Assembly (NCBI RefSeq): GCF_050947335.1
Contig: NC_134984.1
Location: 8,041,926 to 8,105,925 of the forward strand
Direction: 5' to 3'
From: Megachile rotundata
Lineage: Eukaryota > Arthropoda > Insecta > Hymenoptera > Megachilidae
Length of the DNA: 64,000 nt
Positions 38,840-48,549 of this stretch are shown piece by piece. Below the pieces are notes generated by a model, which ran no database searches, was not told the origin of the DNA, and saw nothing but the letters and a program-made list of their open reading frames with translations. Position 1 is the first letter of the stretch. Every line of letters begins with the position of its first letter. Position numbers and translations under genes: made by a program.

Positions 38840-39203
38840 CACAGCTATTTTGTACATAAATTTAATTTATCGCAACTGAAGGTAAGATTAAAATAGCTCG
38901 AGTACTTTTTTTAATTTAAACGTTCACGATGAGTAACGAATGTTAAACATTATGAATTTAAACATACGTTACTCATCGCGAACGTTTAAATTTAAAAAAA
39001 GTATTCGAGCTATTTTAATCTTAACTTCAGTTGCAATAAATTAATGTTTAAATTCATAATTTTTAAAACATTCGTTACAATCGAAAGTTAAAATGTATAA
39101 TATTCTCTATTTGTCGTGAACGTTTAAATTTAAAAAAGTACTCGAGTTATTTTAATCTTACCTTCAGTTCCGATAAATTAAATTTATGTGCAAAATAGCT
39201 GTG
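38840..39203. mobile_element. Tc1/mariner-type foldback MITE with a rearranged core, 364 bp
   Basis: The ends read CACAGCTATTTTG inwards from both sides, with TA on each flank (38838-38839, 39204-39205). About 95 bp of each arm match, including AAAATARCTCGAGTACTTTTT. Inside, the left arm's inner portion appears again in inverted form at about 38970-39040, so one arm segment is present three times. That indicates an internal inverted duplication or template switch. No coding capacity. Confidence 0.82.
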
Positions 39204-39827
39204 TAAAATTTTTATGATGAAAATCGCAGGTAGATTATTATAATTGCATTCACACTATTATTCAAACTTGCAGTTTGTTACGACAGTTCATTTCATTGCA
39301 AAGAAGCGACACAAGATATCTTGTATATTAAAATCAATTATGCACGACAATGTTAAGTATAAATTAATCCAAAGTTCGTAAACTGACTTATTACGTTTAC
39401 GAGTATGTTTGCAAAATTATATATACAAATGTCCTTTCATAAATACTACTAAATACAAACAACATCAGTTTGCTAGAGTACAATGTCAGCTAATGCCACA
39501 TTAAAAACAGGTTTATTTTATTGTTCTCAAAAAAATTGAATAAAGGTACAAAAAGTGATAAAATTAGAAGTGAAAAGTCGTGAACTACAAAGTGGTTCAT
39601 GAGATGCATTATTGAATGTGCTGTCACATGATGGGTAGAAAAAAATTCGATCTTTATCGTCTCGTTAGGTGCGGGGGCAAAAAAGGTTAGTAGAACGTAT
39701 GTATATGTTGCGTTAGTCACGGAAGGGTTAATAGGCTTTCGTTAAGTAAGGTGTTAATTATATAACGCCACGGTTTCATCTCGCCACTTCAAGGACACCA
39801 ACGGCATCTAAATATCAAGGACAAGAC

Positions 39828-39933
39828 ACAATTGTTCTTCGTCACATCAATTTCTATTATACTCTTTTGGTTTTCATTCGACAATTGTTCTTCGTCACAT
39901 CAATTTCTATTATTCTCTTTTGGTTTTCATTCG
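39828..39933. repeat. 53-bp tandem duplication
   Basis: The unit from ACAATTGTTCTTCGTCACAT to GGTTTTCATTCG occurs twice in a row with one visible mismatch (TATACTC versus TATTCTC). Near-identity means the duplication is recent. Confidence 0.92.
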
Positions 39934-40020
39934 ATTACAACGCTACAAGTATTGTAGAGAATAGATGAAATTTTTCAAGACTCTCGACTACGCTTCAACC
40001 TACATTCGCTAAATAATTGA

Positions 40021-40263
40021 GTGCGTCCGAGGAAGTTGAAGCAGGCGAAACAAATCTTGACTGACAGGAAAGTTGGATCAAAACTACATGAAGTAAACTC
40101 GAGTTCGACAGAAATTCATCCGAACAATTATCTTCGGAACGAAACGGCACCAATTAAACGAGTTCCCCGCTCTTCCGTCCCAGTAAAAACGACGCCGACG
40201 CTAATTAGCAAAGTCTACGGTCCAAGTAAATTTCATAGTGAATTCAGAGACTGGATGCTTTAA
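40021..40263 (+). CDS. Candidate terminal exon of an unrecognised gene
   Basis: A frame with no ATG at its start is open between stops at 40018-40020 and 40261-40263. Its composition is markedly more balanced than the AT-rich flanks and its codon choice looks protein-like. The peptide is basic and polar, with KLKQAKQILTDRKVGSKLHE near its beginning and SEFRDWML at its end. Possible acceptor AGs are at 40020-40021 and at 40066-40067, neither with a strong pyrimidine tract. No family is recognised. Alternatively it is a conserved non-coding block or a decayed gene. Confidence 0.33.
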   Translation: MRPRKLKQAKQILTDRKVGSKLHEVNSSSTEIHPNNYLRNETAPIKRVPRSSVPVKTTPTLISKVYGPSKFHSEFRDWML

Positions 40264-40269
40264 GAACTA

Positions 40270-41860
40270 TCTCATTACATCCAAAGAGATCGAAGTACAG
40301 CAAGGTACTGATCATCTCACAAATATTTTCAATATACAGGTTCTATTTACAATGGCTATTATCTCCATTCGATGTTTAATTACTTTCGAAAAAATTATTT
40401 CATGTAAAATTTACTGTAACTGTTAGATCGATAAAATTGTTACAACCACAAAAATTAATTGTTTATTATAACGACCGTTGTTTGATTAATTTGATGTTTA
40501 GATATTTTAGAAATAATTATTTCGTAACACTTCATTGTAATTACTTAATTGCAATAAAAATTGCGAAAATTGTAAAATTTATTGTAATTATTTAAAGTAA
40601 TTTGATGTTTGCTTACTTTAGATAAAATTATTTCATATAAAATTTGTCATTGTTTAATTATAATACAAATTGCAAAATTTATTGTAATTGATGTATAATA
40701 CACTAAAAGAAGAATGTTTTGAGATCTGAATACTGTTATGTATTTAATTACATATATTTCAATTTTATTAAGTATGTTACATGCTTTGTTTTGGTCTTAC
40801 AAGTGGATAAAATATGTAGAAACTTTCTACAATTGAACAATAAATAACTGTTTGAAAAAATAATTTAATCTGTATAGTTCCATTTTACTGCAATGCGAAT
40901 TTTTGTACAAATGTCGATTATATAAAAAGTCTATTAATATGGTAAATTAACAAATATTTATTTATTATGCTATTAAGTTTACTACCACCGTCAGCCACCC
41001 AACCACCGAAATACATAATTACTGTATAAATGCGTAAATATTGTATTGAATGCTTTTTTGAGATTTCAAAAAAGTGTCATGTGACTTAATATTTTAAAAA
41101 CAACATTAAATGTTTTAACATAACATTTTTCTGTTATTATGGTAACAATGGTTATAATATATAATACACACATTTGCAAATAACAGTAAACAATTAAACC
41201 CAAATTATGGGAAGTTTCACGAATCAGTAATTAAGTGATAACAACAGTTTAAGCATCTGCTTCTCTAGATCATTTTATTTTTTATTTTACTTTACTTTAA
41301 TCACACGTTGACTGGAATGATCAAAAATTGGTGGTACATATTTAATTTACTTATTAAAATGAAAAAATATAAGTATTATATAAAATACACATTAATAATT
41401 CGATTTAACAAACATTACTACATTAAAGGAATCATGACAATATCCTTAATTAATAATTACATTAATTTTTAATTTTAGCACACTAATAACTTGCAGTTGC
41501 AAACTGAAGTATTATATTAAATAATTATTTACGTACATATTGTTAGTACATATGTAAAGCAATTACTTTAATTATAGTAATTGCTGATTTCTAATAATCT
41601 TTACATCATTATATTGTATTAGATGTGATCGTTTCCACAATAATGACCGTGTCATTTTCTGATTGCCATGGTCAAACATAACCGCACATTTTCTCAATAA
41701 TTTGTCTTCATTTTGCAATTTACGAATGTTTCAGTAAATCGTGTTTCAAAATTAGTCGAAATACTACTAGATATTTAATTGACGAAATTGCGTACTTAAT
41801 AAGTTGCATTACTGCTAATGAAAGCTGCATACAATATCTAGATCATCAAACAATAGTAAC
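40270..41860. other. Gene-free AT-rich stretch
   Basis: No coding or mobile feature could be delimited. Confidence 0.4.
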
Positions 41861-41861
41861 T

Positions 41862-41937
41862 ATTAATTGATACGATTGATTGATTGATTTTCTAAGGGCC
41901 TCGACTGTTATGATCCCTGGCCCATTAATTGATACGA
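41862..41937 (-). mobile_element. Severely truncated retroposon, 48 bp, with 14-bp direct repeats
   Basis: The sequence ATTAATTGATACGA is present exactly at 41862-41875 and again at 41924-41937. Between them lie 48 bp. Read on the minus strand they start GGGCCAGGGATCATAACAG and end with a short AATC/ATCA repeat. A target duplication of this length with a simple-sequence 3' tail is the mark of target-primed reverse transcription of a LINE or SINE. Only the last 48 bp of the source element were copied. Its family is not known to me. Confidence 0.55.
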
Positions 41938-42189
41938 ATACTTTGTATCATTAATAATATAAATAATACAAATTACAGTATTAAATTGTTGACATTTGTC
42001 ACTAATAATTATAATTTACACGATACCGTAGTTAAAATTAGAAATCGTTAGATTATCATTAAGTTAGTAGTTGCTTTTTCAGCCGCAAAACATTGCGATA
42101 TTCACCTATAAATTACTTTTACTACACCCGGCTATCAGTCCTACAAAAGCTACAATTCTAGAAAAGCAACAAAAAGTTATCGTTAATGG

Positions 42190-43126
42190 AAGTGTTAAAT
42201 GCTATACTTAACACGACTTGAACGCCGCGTCATATAGAACGAGCAAAACATTAAACTCTTAGAGTGCAGGTATAACCTTAATTTATACGCCATATTAAGA
42301 CGTGCACGCGAATTATACCGGTGTGGAAATAAAACAGCCGTATGCCAATTGGCAATATTCCCGTTTGTATAGCTCGGACGAGAGGAAATGAGTGTTTTGT
42401 GCATACGGCTATCTAGCGTACAACTTTCCGCATAAAACTGCATAAAACAACGACAGGCTCTTGATTCGCGAAGTTTTATAGCAAGATGGCTTTGTTCTGG
42501 CATGGAAACGCTCCCTACGCGAAAAGTTAAGTCCATTTACAAACGTATGTACATACATGCCCCTGCATGTTCAGAAACGGAAGATTCATAGGCTAGATAA
42601 ACGTAGAATGTTTAAAAGACGTCGTTACAAACGGGGCTATCTCACTTTAAGTCGCTCAACTACCATATCTCTATCCTTGACGTTTGTTATAAACGTTTCG
42701 AGAAGTTTCTAAACGCATAATTACGTATATTATACAAGCGATAAGTATTCAATACGCTATCCATTATTCGCAACAAGGGAAAAAATATTTTTTAATTTGA
42801 TGTCGACACGGACAGATTGATCTATCTCGACTTAAAGATTTGTTTTGAATCACGAAACCAATACATACAATTGTTATGATGAATCATCCGACACCTTGAA
42901 CCGGTTTGTTTCGTGAGGCTATTTTTAGTGAATATTTCACCGCTTAATACCCGGATAATATCTTCTATTGCGCACGAGAAATATCATATTAAGATCTCAT
43001 CATGGTATTAGAAGTTTCTCATAGTCAAACGGCATGGAAACGAAATTGCAACGTCAACTGAACGTTCTGTACACAACAAACAAGTTCTGATTAACGAACG
43101 TGACTTTTCGGAGCGCCCTGCAACCC
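42190..43126. other. CpG-rich region downstream of the secreted-protein exons
   Basis: The interval, especially 42190-42540, is CpG-rich. A 113-codon minus frame there (42195-42536) has no domain and no convincing splice sites. It may hold further exons or intronic enhancers of the gene at 43.1-43.9 kb; I could not identify a matching third exon. Confidence 0.3.
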
Positions 43127-43194
43127 TCATCTACATATATATTTGTCCCCGTCGTACACGCATGCTCCTTTCGCTGGGAGCAGCATTTGCTCAG
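43127..43194 (-). CDS. Candidate second coding exon of the secreted-protein gene
   Basis: On the minus strand an acceptor (TCGCGTGACAG) ends at 43195, 344 bp after the donor of the signal-peptide exon. The exon accepts phase 1, as that donor requires. The frame stays open for 22 codons and includes the motif CVYDGDKY. A cysteine, then a DG/NG pair and an aromatic residue is typical of the start of single-domain von Willebrand factor C proteins in insects; that parallel is inference. A weak donor-like GTAGAT lies near 43135-43130 and a stop follows at 43129-43127. So either the exon splices on or the product is a very short secreted peptide with a Cys-X8-Cys loop. Confidence 0.32.
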
Positions 43195-43538
43195 CTGTCA
43201 CGCGACAAGATCACGAATATGACCTTAACAATTGCCAAGGAATTCGACCGCTTAGTTTACGTCCGCTTTTCCGGAAAAAAACGCGCAATTACCAGTTCGA
43301 AATCAAAACGTACGTCTAACTTCGTCGCGGAGCAAAGAAAAACTAATTCTAAAGGGACCTTCGAAAGACAAACAATAGTAACGATTGAACGAGAGCGGGT
43401 CAATCTGTCACCGTAATTACTTTCGAACAAATTGTTCCTTTACACACGCGCTATTCGTGCCCGAACTTTTCACTTCTTGTTACAACAGCCAACGTTTCTT
43501 TTCTCGTCTATTGTAAACAAAGTACATAATGTACTTAC

Positions 43539-43605
43539 CGGGGAAGCTGTGAGCGCATGCGAAGAGGCACGCTGCCACGAACAATACGCCACTGAGGGTT
43601 TTCAT
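43539..43605 (-). CDS. First coding exon of a secreted protein: signal peptide
   Basis: Read on the minus strand, an ATG at 43605-43603 opens 22 codons and one extra base before a consensus donor, CCG|GTAAGT (donor G at 43538). The peptide begins MKTLSGVLF and ends CAHSFP. It has a basic n-region, a hydrophobic core of valine, alanine, leucine and phenylalanine, and a cleavage site of AHS type, a classical Sec signal peptide. Short signal-peptide exons ending in a phase-1 donor are usual in insect genes for cuticular, antimicrobial, odorant-binding and VWC-like proteins. The 5' leader is about 160 bp if the TATA-like box at 43795 is used. The mature domain is not established; a candidate second exon is at 43127-43194. 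Confidence 0.65.
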
Positions 43606-43794
43606 GGTCGTCTCCTTGTGCTGCGTGAAAACCGTTCGGATAACCTTCTTCGACGAAGATTCGATTAGGACTGGCGGATTTGGCTTGAACGAACAGGATT
43701 GTCACAGAACTCACGAGAGGATCAAGGTCATTCACGGAACCAGCTCACTCAAACTCGCTTGACGCTTTGCGCTACGGCTTTTACCTCGTGCCAC

Positions 43795-43872
43795 TCTATA
43801 TGTGATCGTTCGCCGCCATTCGACCAATCACGAGCCTCCATGCGCCGGTCACATGGCCACTACATCACGTGA
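43795..43872 (-). promoter_or_regulatory. Putative promoter: TATA-like box, inverted CCAAT and TCACGTGA E-box
   Basis: Upstream of the signal-peptide exon the minus strand carries TATAGAG (43800-43794), placing a start site near 43765-43770. ATTGGT (an inverted CCAAT) lies near 43828, and a perfect palindrome TCACGTGA is at 43865-43872. The surrounding 150 bp are CpG-rich. TCACGTGA is the preferred site of bHLH-zip factors of the MITF/TFE and USF type, and of bHLH clock factors at its CACGTG core. The assignment rests on position and motifs only. Confidence 0.45.
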
Positions 43873-43974
43873 CTAGACGGCGCGTCACTTGACTCACGGC
43901 GCGGCTTTTCTCGGTATTACTGATCTACCGTACCATATGATATTTGATAATTGTACACACGGGAGCAATGTATG

Positions 43975-44265
43975 CTTCCTTTGAATAACGTAAATTTCAC
44001 ATTTTCGTAATTTCCAAGGTTTCTCAGTTTTCAGATTTATACATTACTGAATTCCGGAGTTTACTCGAATTTTTACCGAATTTTTACATTCCCAAATTTT
44101 TGAGTTTCGGTTGTCTTAAATTTTTTAATTTATACACTACCATATTTTCCAATTATTAGTCTTATACGTTTTCAATTTCTACGTTTTCATATTTTCGAAC
44201 TTCTACACTCTCACATTTTCCAATTTTTATTGTTTTATAAATCTGAATTTTTCTGTGTCATTTAT
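43975..44265. repeat. Low-complexity AATTTTC field 5 (C-rich on plus strand)
   Basis: Degenerate TTTCCAATTTT, ATTTTCGAACTTC and TTTACATTCC words, related to the 22-kb field. It is followed about 20 bp later by the G-rich field 6, giving a converging inverted arrangement. Confidence 0.7.
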
Positions 44266-44284
44266 AGTTATATATATTTGGACA

Positions 44285-44790
44285 GTGAGGAGCAAAATTG
44301 ACTTGCATAGGAGAGTTTAATAATTTAAAAATATGAGGATTTAGGAAAATGGGGATTTGCAAACTTGGAAACTTAGAAAGTTTAGGATATGGAGAGGTGG
44401 AAATTTAGGGACTTGAGAAAATGGAGAACATGTGAATTTGGAAATTGTGAAACTTAAGAATTTAGAAATTGATATTAACAGATTTGAAAATTTGCATAGT
44501 TGCAAACTTAGAAATTTTATACTTTAGGAAATACAGTAATTTGAGAATTTGGGAATTTGAGCATTTGAAATCTTGCAAATTAAAAGATTTGTAAATTTTT
44601 ACATTGGAACATTTAGTGACTCGAGAATTAGGCATTTTTAAGTTTGATAGTTTATAAATTTGGAGCTTTGAAGATATAATAATTTGAGAATTTGGGAATT
44701 CGGTTTATTTGGAAATTTTACAATTTCACATTGTTACAATTTTTCATTTTACAAATACGAAAATTTGGAAATTTGAAAGTAAGAATAAGT
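44285..44790. repeat. Low-complexity GAATTTGGAAATTT field 6 (G-rich on plus strand)
   Basis: Words such as GAGAATTTGGGAATTTGAG and AAATTTGGAAATTTG fill 500 bp, like field 1. Together with field 5 it makes an inverted pair about 800 bp across. The two halves could pair partially. Confidence 0.8.
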
Positions 44791-45230
44791 GACCACAGAA
44801 TAAACATAACATTTTATGTTTCATTATTTGTTCTAGTATTGTCTTATACAATCAACACACAGTTCTGACTAACTGAAAACTAAATCACATGGCATAGGAT
44901 TAAGTCATATGTCGTTTACTTTGTTTTAGATCTGAAAAGGTATGATAAAACTCATTTTTACGATGCATTCTCCAAGTTAATAAATTAAAATAATTAAGAA
45001 AGTACAGCAATATACTTTCATAATGTCTTCAGTTTAACAGTCATTATTATTAATCTGCTAGTAAGACAAGTAACTTAAAACTTCTTTTAATCGCAAAATA
45101 AGTCAGTTCCGAAATGATTAATCAATTAAAAAATTTTTAAGTAACCAACAATTTCTATGAATCATCAAATGAAATACTTCTCCTTTGGTTGTCATATTTT
45201 TCCTATAAAAGCCCGATTAGCTCTTTACAG

Positions 45231-45447
45231 TACGAACATAAATGTGTACACTATCATTTCCATCGTAGATTTCATACACGAGCTACATGATAAAACCGTT
45301 GATGTTAATAACAGTGAATTAAATGAACAATTCCGTGAACACGACGAACAGAATTTGTCATTGTTCGTAGAATCACAAGCACGTGATTTCACGTTGATGA
45401 TTGGATATAAACACTTTGAAAGGCACCAATATAACTGTTTACAAAAG
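45231..45447 (+). CDS. Candidate internal exon of an unrecognised gene
   Basis: A pyrimidine-containing acceptor (GCTCTTTACAG, ending 45230) and a good donor (AAAAG|GTATGAG after 45447) enclose 217 bp that are open in one frame (phase 2 in, phase 0 out). A second possible acceptor AG is at 45210-45211. The peptide is soluble and acidic, for example DFIHELHDKTVDVNN and NEQFREHDEQNLSLFVES, with plausible amphipathic helices. Codon use is less AT-biased than the flanks. No domain was recognised. The downstream candidate at 48328 accepts a different phase, so the two cannot be adjacent exons as drawn. Confidence 0.4.
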
Positions 45448-45453
45448 GTATGA

Positions 45454-46735
45454 GCCTATAACAATCAACGATAGCGTTCTTGTTTCTCTTTGTATCATGC
45501 GTTCGGAGTTTATGGTATACGTATACCTATATCTAGTAATTAAATTCGGTAACTGACTTTTCAAACGGCACATTGCTATTTGAGGCATTCGGTTAACGCA
45601 GGTTTCCTTATATCGCGTAAAAATTCCTGCTTGCTGTTGCAATAGGTCAAGGTGCAGTTACAGTTGTAAAAATGGGTAACTGCTTTGTTTCCTCGTATAG
45701 TTGATCACATTTTTGGACATTCTTTGAAAATAGAATAATTTCTTTAAAATTAACGATCTGAATTTTATTGAGTGTTTAGAAGAATTGATTTAACATTATA
45801 TGCGTGGCAGTTTCTTAACATTATATCCGCGAGTACAAATACCATCTTGAAATTATTTTCATGTGTCTGCTGTAAATTATTAAATAATGTAAATGTAAAA
45901 TGAGAATTAGAAAATTTATATTTTCTTTTGGTAATGATGTCTGGTTACTTTATTAAGTTAACTTTTAAATAAATGTGAGGAGAAATTTGTTTTTGTATGA
46001 AATTATGTTTTACGTTTATTGATTATAATGGAGAATAATGATTACTTCTTAAATGTTCCATAATAAATGCGATATATATATTTATTATAATTATAAGTTC
46101 ATAATTAACTTTGCTATAGTCTTCAATTCAATAATATTTAAGAATCTCTACAAAAATATTATTTATAACATTCTAATCTTCTTATTTTAAATTCAAATAA
46201 TAAACTTGTAATACAATATTAAGAAAATAGAAATAACCATATTAAGGACAATTTCACTACACATTTTTGACAATAGCTAAATTTTTTAAAGATGGAAAAT
46301 CTCAGTGGGTAAAAAAAGTCTCGCAACAAGGATAATTTATTAATTATTATTAATTTATATACTAAATTAGTAAACATTTCTATCGAAAAAAGTATTGATT
46401 TTCTTCACTCGCGTTTTCGTTTCGATGTGCTTGCAACCGCAATTAGATTGAGAATCTCTGAATTACTATAATAAATAACCTGCTCCGTTGCTTTGCAAAA
46501 AATTACAATTAATTTAAATCACAGAGAAAATAACAAAAGTTACGGTTTAAACTCTTATACTTAACAATGAGTCTCTAATAAAAATAAAGGACAAAAAAGA
46601 TCATTATTTGTAATGAAAAAGAATTCTTGATTTAAATAACGTTTATGTTAATTAAAAATTATTGAATGATTTTGTTAAATTCTCTGTTCATTTATAAACT
46701 TTTTCTGCGTCTTAATAAAATATTATTAAACGTTT
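45454..46735. other. Gene-free AT-rich stretch
   Basis: No supported feature. A minus frame of 67 codons (45439-45642) overlaps the donor region above and is not supported. Confidence 0.35.
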
Positions 46736-46739
46736 AATA

Positions 46740-47700
46740 ACGTAAATGTCCGTATTCAAAATCTTCCACTTTACCATCGATACATTAGTTAATATTAAAC
46801 GAAATTTTTTTCAATTAATGTTAACTAAGATTTTAATCGTGATATCAAGGTTTAATTTTTAATTAAGATGTATGGAGTTCAAAATTAAAATTTATTTTTT
46901 AATTAAATTTCGTTAAACAAAAATTTGGTTCTTAATTGTAATTTATCCAAATTGATTATTATTTAATTAAAATTATAGTTAAATTTAATTTTTAATTAAG
47001 GTCTATATTCTTCTTTGAAAATAATAAGTTTATAATCTTTTCGTAAGCAGAATATTAGTTGCCAATTAAGTAGATAATATTTGTACAGAATATTATCATT
47101 CCTATTACTATTTCTGTCACTATGTCTCACCTATCTTTTCTTAAACTTGTTATGTATTTAGTATTAACACGTTAAGAAATTATCTGCCTCATTAGCAACA
47201 ACCATAAATAACTAACTAACACTTCTCATAATCATTTTATTTATAAAACTCAAACATAATTGAATTAAAACATTGTATAAGACATTACAAATAAATATTA
47301 CTGTTGATTACAATCTTAAACGATTAACATAATATTTCCTTAAAAATTAAATTCTACTTATCACTTTCGAGAAATTGTAATTAAAAATTAAAGTTAATCT
47401 CCGCTTGTACAAAATTGGATTAAAAATAAATTTTTTTTTAATTAAGCAAAATTGACTTTTTAATCTTTATTTAAATCGGATTGACTTCTCAATAAAAATT
47501 AATTTTTGATTTTTAATTTCTTAAGAATGAGTTAAAAATTAAACTTTAGTTTTCAACTGGAGGACCATTTATTAAATAATTACAATTTAATTACTAATTA
47601 GAGGAAATTTCGATAAATATCAATTTTTAATTGTTAATTAGACGTTAATTAGACGTCAAGATTTAATTAGCAATTTTAAACTCTAAAATTACCCTATTCA
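46740..47700. repeat. Degenerate AATTAAAATT-rich tract
   Basis: Almost 1 kb dominated by TTTTTAATTAA, AAAATTAAAATTTA and related words in both orientations, with no fixed period. Same texture as 12990-13260 and 24540-24900. It has no coding content. Confidence 0.5.
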
Positions 47701-48327
47701 TACTGTTAGAATTGTAATATATATGCATCAACAAATAAATAATAATTCCAATAGCATCTTACTTATTATTTTATTATCTTATTTATTTTTTCATTAATAG
47801 CATCATCACCTGTACTTCTTTTAACACATGCAATATAACATTATACTACATTGTATTATTTAATTTTTAAGAGTCGTACAAAGAGTTAAAAATTAACATA
47901 ATATAGAAAATACCACAATTTGCTACATGTATGAACTAGTATAAATTATCCACTCTCCTCGTGTTCATATAAATCACATTCCCACGTCCAAGCTCAATAA
48001 CAGTAATTTATTAATTAATTTGATTTTATGATTGTACAAGTTATTTCAATCTTCCTGATTACTTTTAACAGCTTTGATATGTTACATTAGGCACAAACAT
48101 TACTTAAGAGAAGGACTATGTCACTACCCTAAATTGCCCTCCTGGTTGCGACGAAAAGAAATAATTCAATTAGAAAGTAAAATTTTTAAGTGACAGATAA
48201 GTGTCCAGGAAATCACTGTCACTGCTATTTAATTAATGGTAGCTGCCTTGTACATACGTTTTTTAATTTGTTAGAGTAAGCAGTAACGAGCTCGTAATTA
48301 CAGTATGTACTAGAACACAGTACATAC

Positions 48328-48546
48328 TTGGATTCAACAGTTCCGTCTAAGGACATTTCTAATCGTTCGAAAACGCTTATCGTTATCGTTACCGAAGAAA
48401 ATGTGCACTCTGTCAAGATAAAGCAATCTGGAATACAAGGAATAGAAAAAAAATTTATACAACGTGATTTTAAATATGCAGAACATTTCATGTCGTCATA
48501 TTCGCAGTGGAGCGGAGAGATAACCTTAGAAATCTTTCAAAGATAA
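48328..48546 (+). CDS. Candidate terminal exon of an unrecognised gene
   Basis: The plus frame ending at the stop 48544-48546 has protein-like composition, for example KTLIVIVTEENVHSVKIKQS and YSQWSGEITLEIFQR. It has no ATG at its start. AGs at 48319-48320 (phase 2) and 48339-48340 (phase 1) could be acceptors; pyrimidine tracts are weak. An 88-codon antisense frame (48225-48491) covers the same DNA, which lowers confidence. No family is recognised. Confidence 0.3.
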   Translation: MDSTVPSKDISNRSKTLIVIVTEENVHSVKIKQSGIQGIEKKFIQRDFKYAEHFMSSYSQWSGEITLEIFQR

Positions 48547-48549
48547 CTA

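Noticed and set aside
39490..39731. piggyBac-like right end CACGGAAGGGTTAA near 39718-39731
   Set aside because: No matching left end was found 200-300 bp upstream. It may be a solitary or decayed end.
42195..42536. 113-codon minus frame as exon 3 of the secreted-protein gene
   Set aside because: It lacks a VWC-like cysteine pattern and a suitable acceptor in the right phase.
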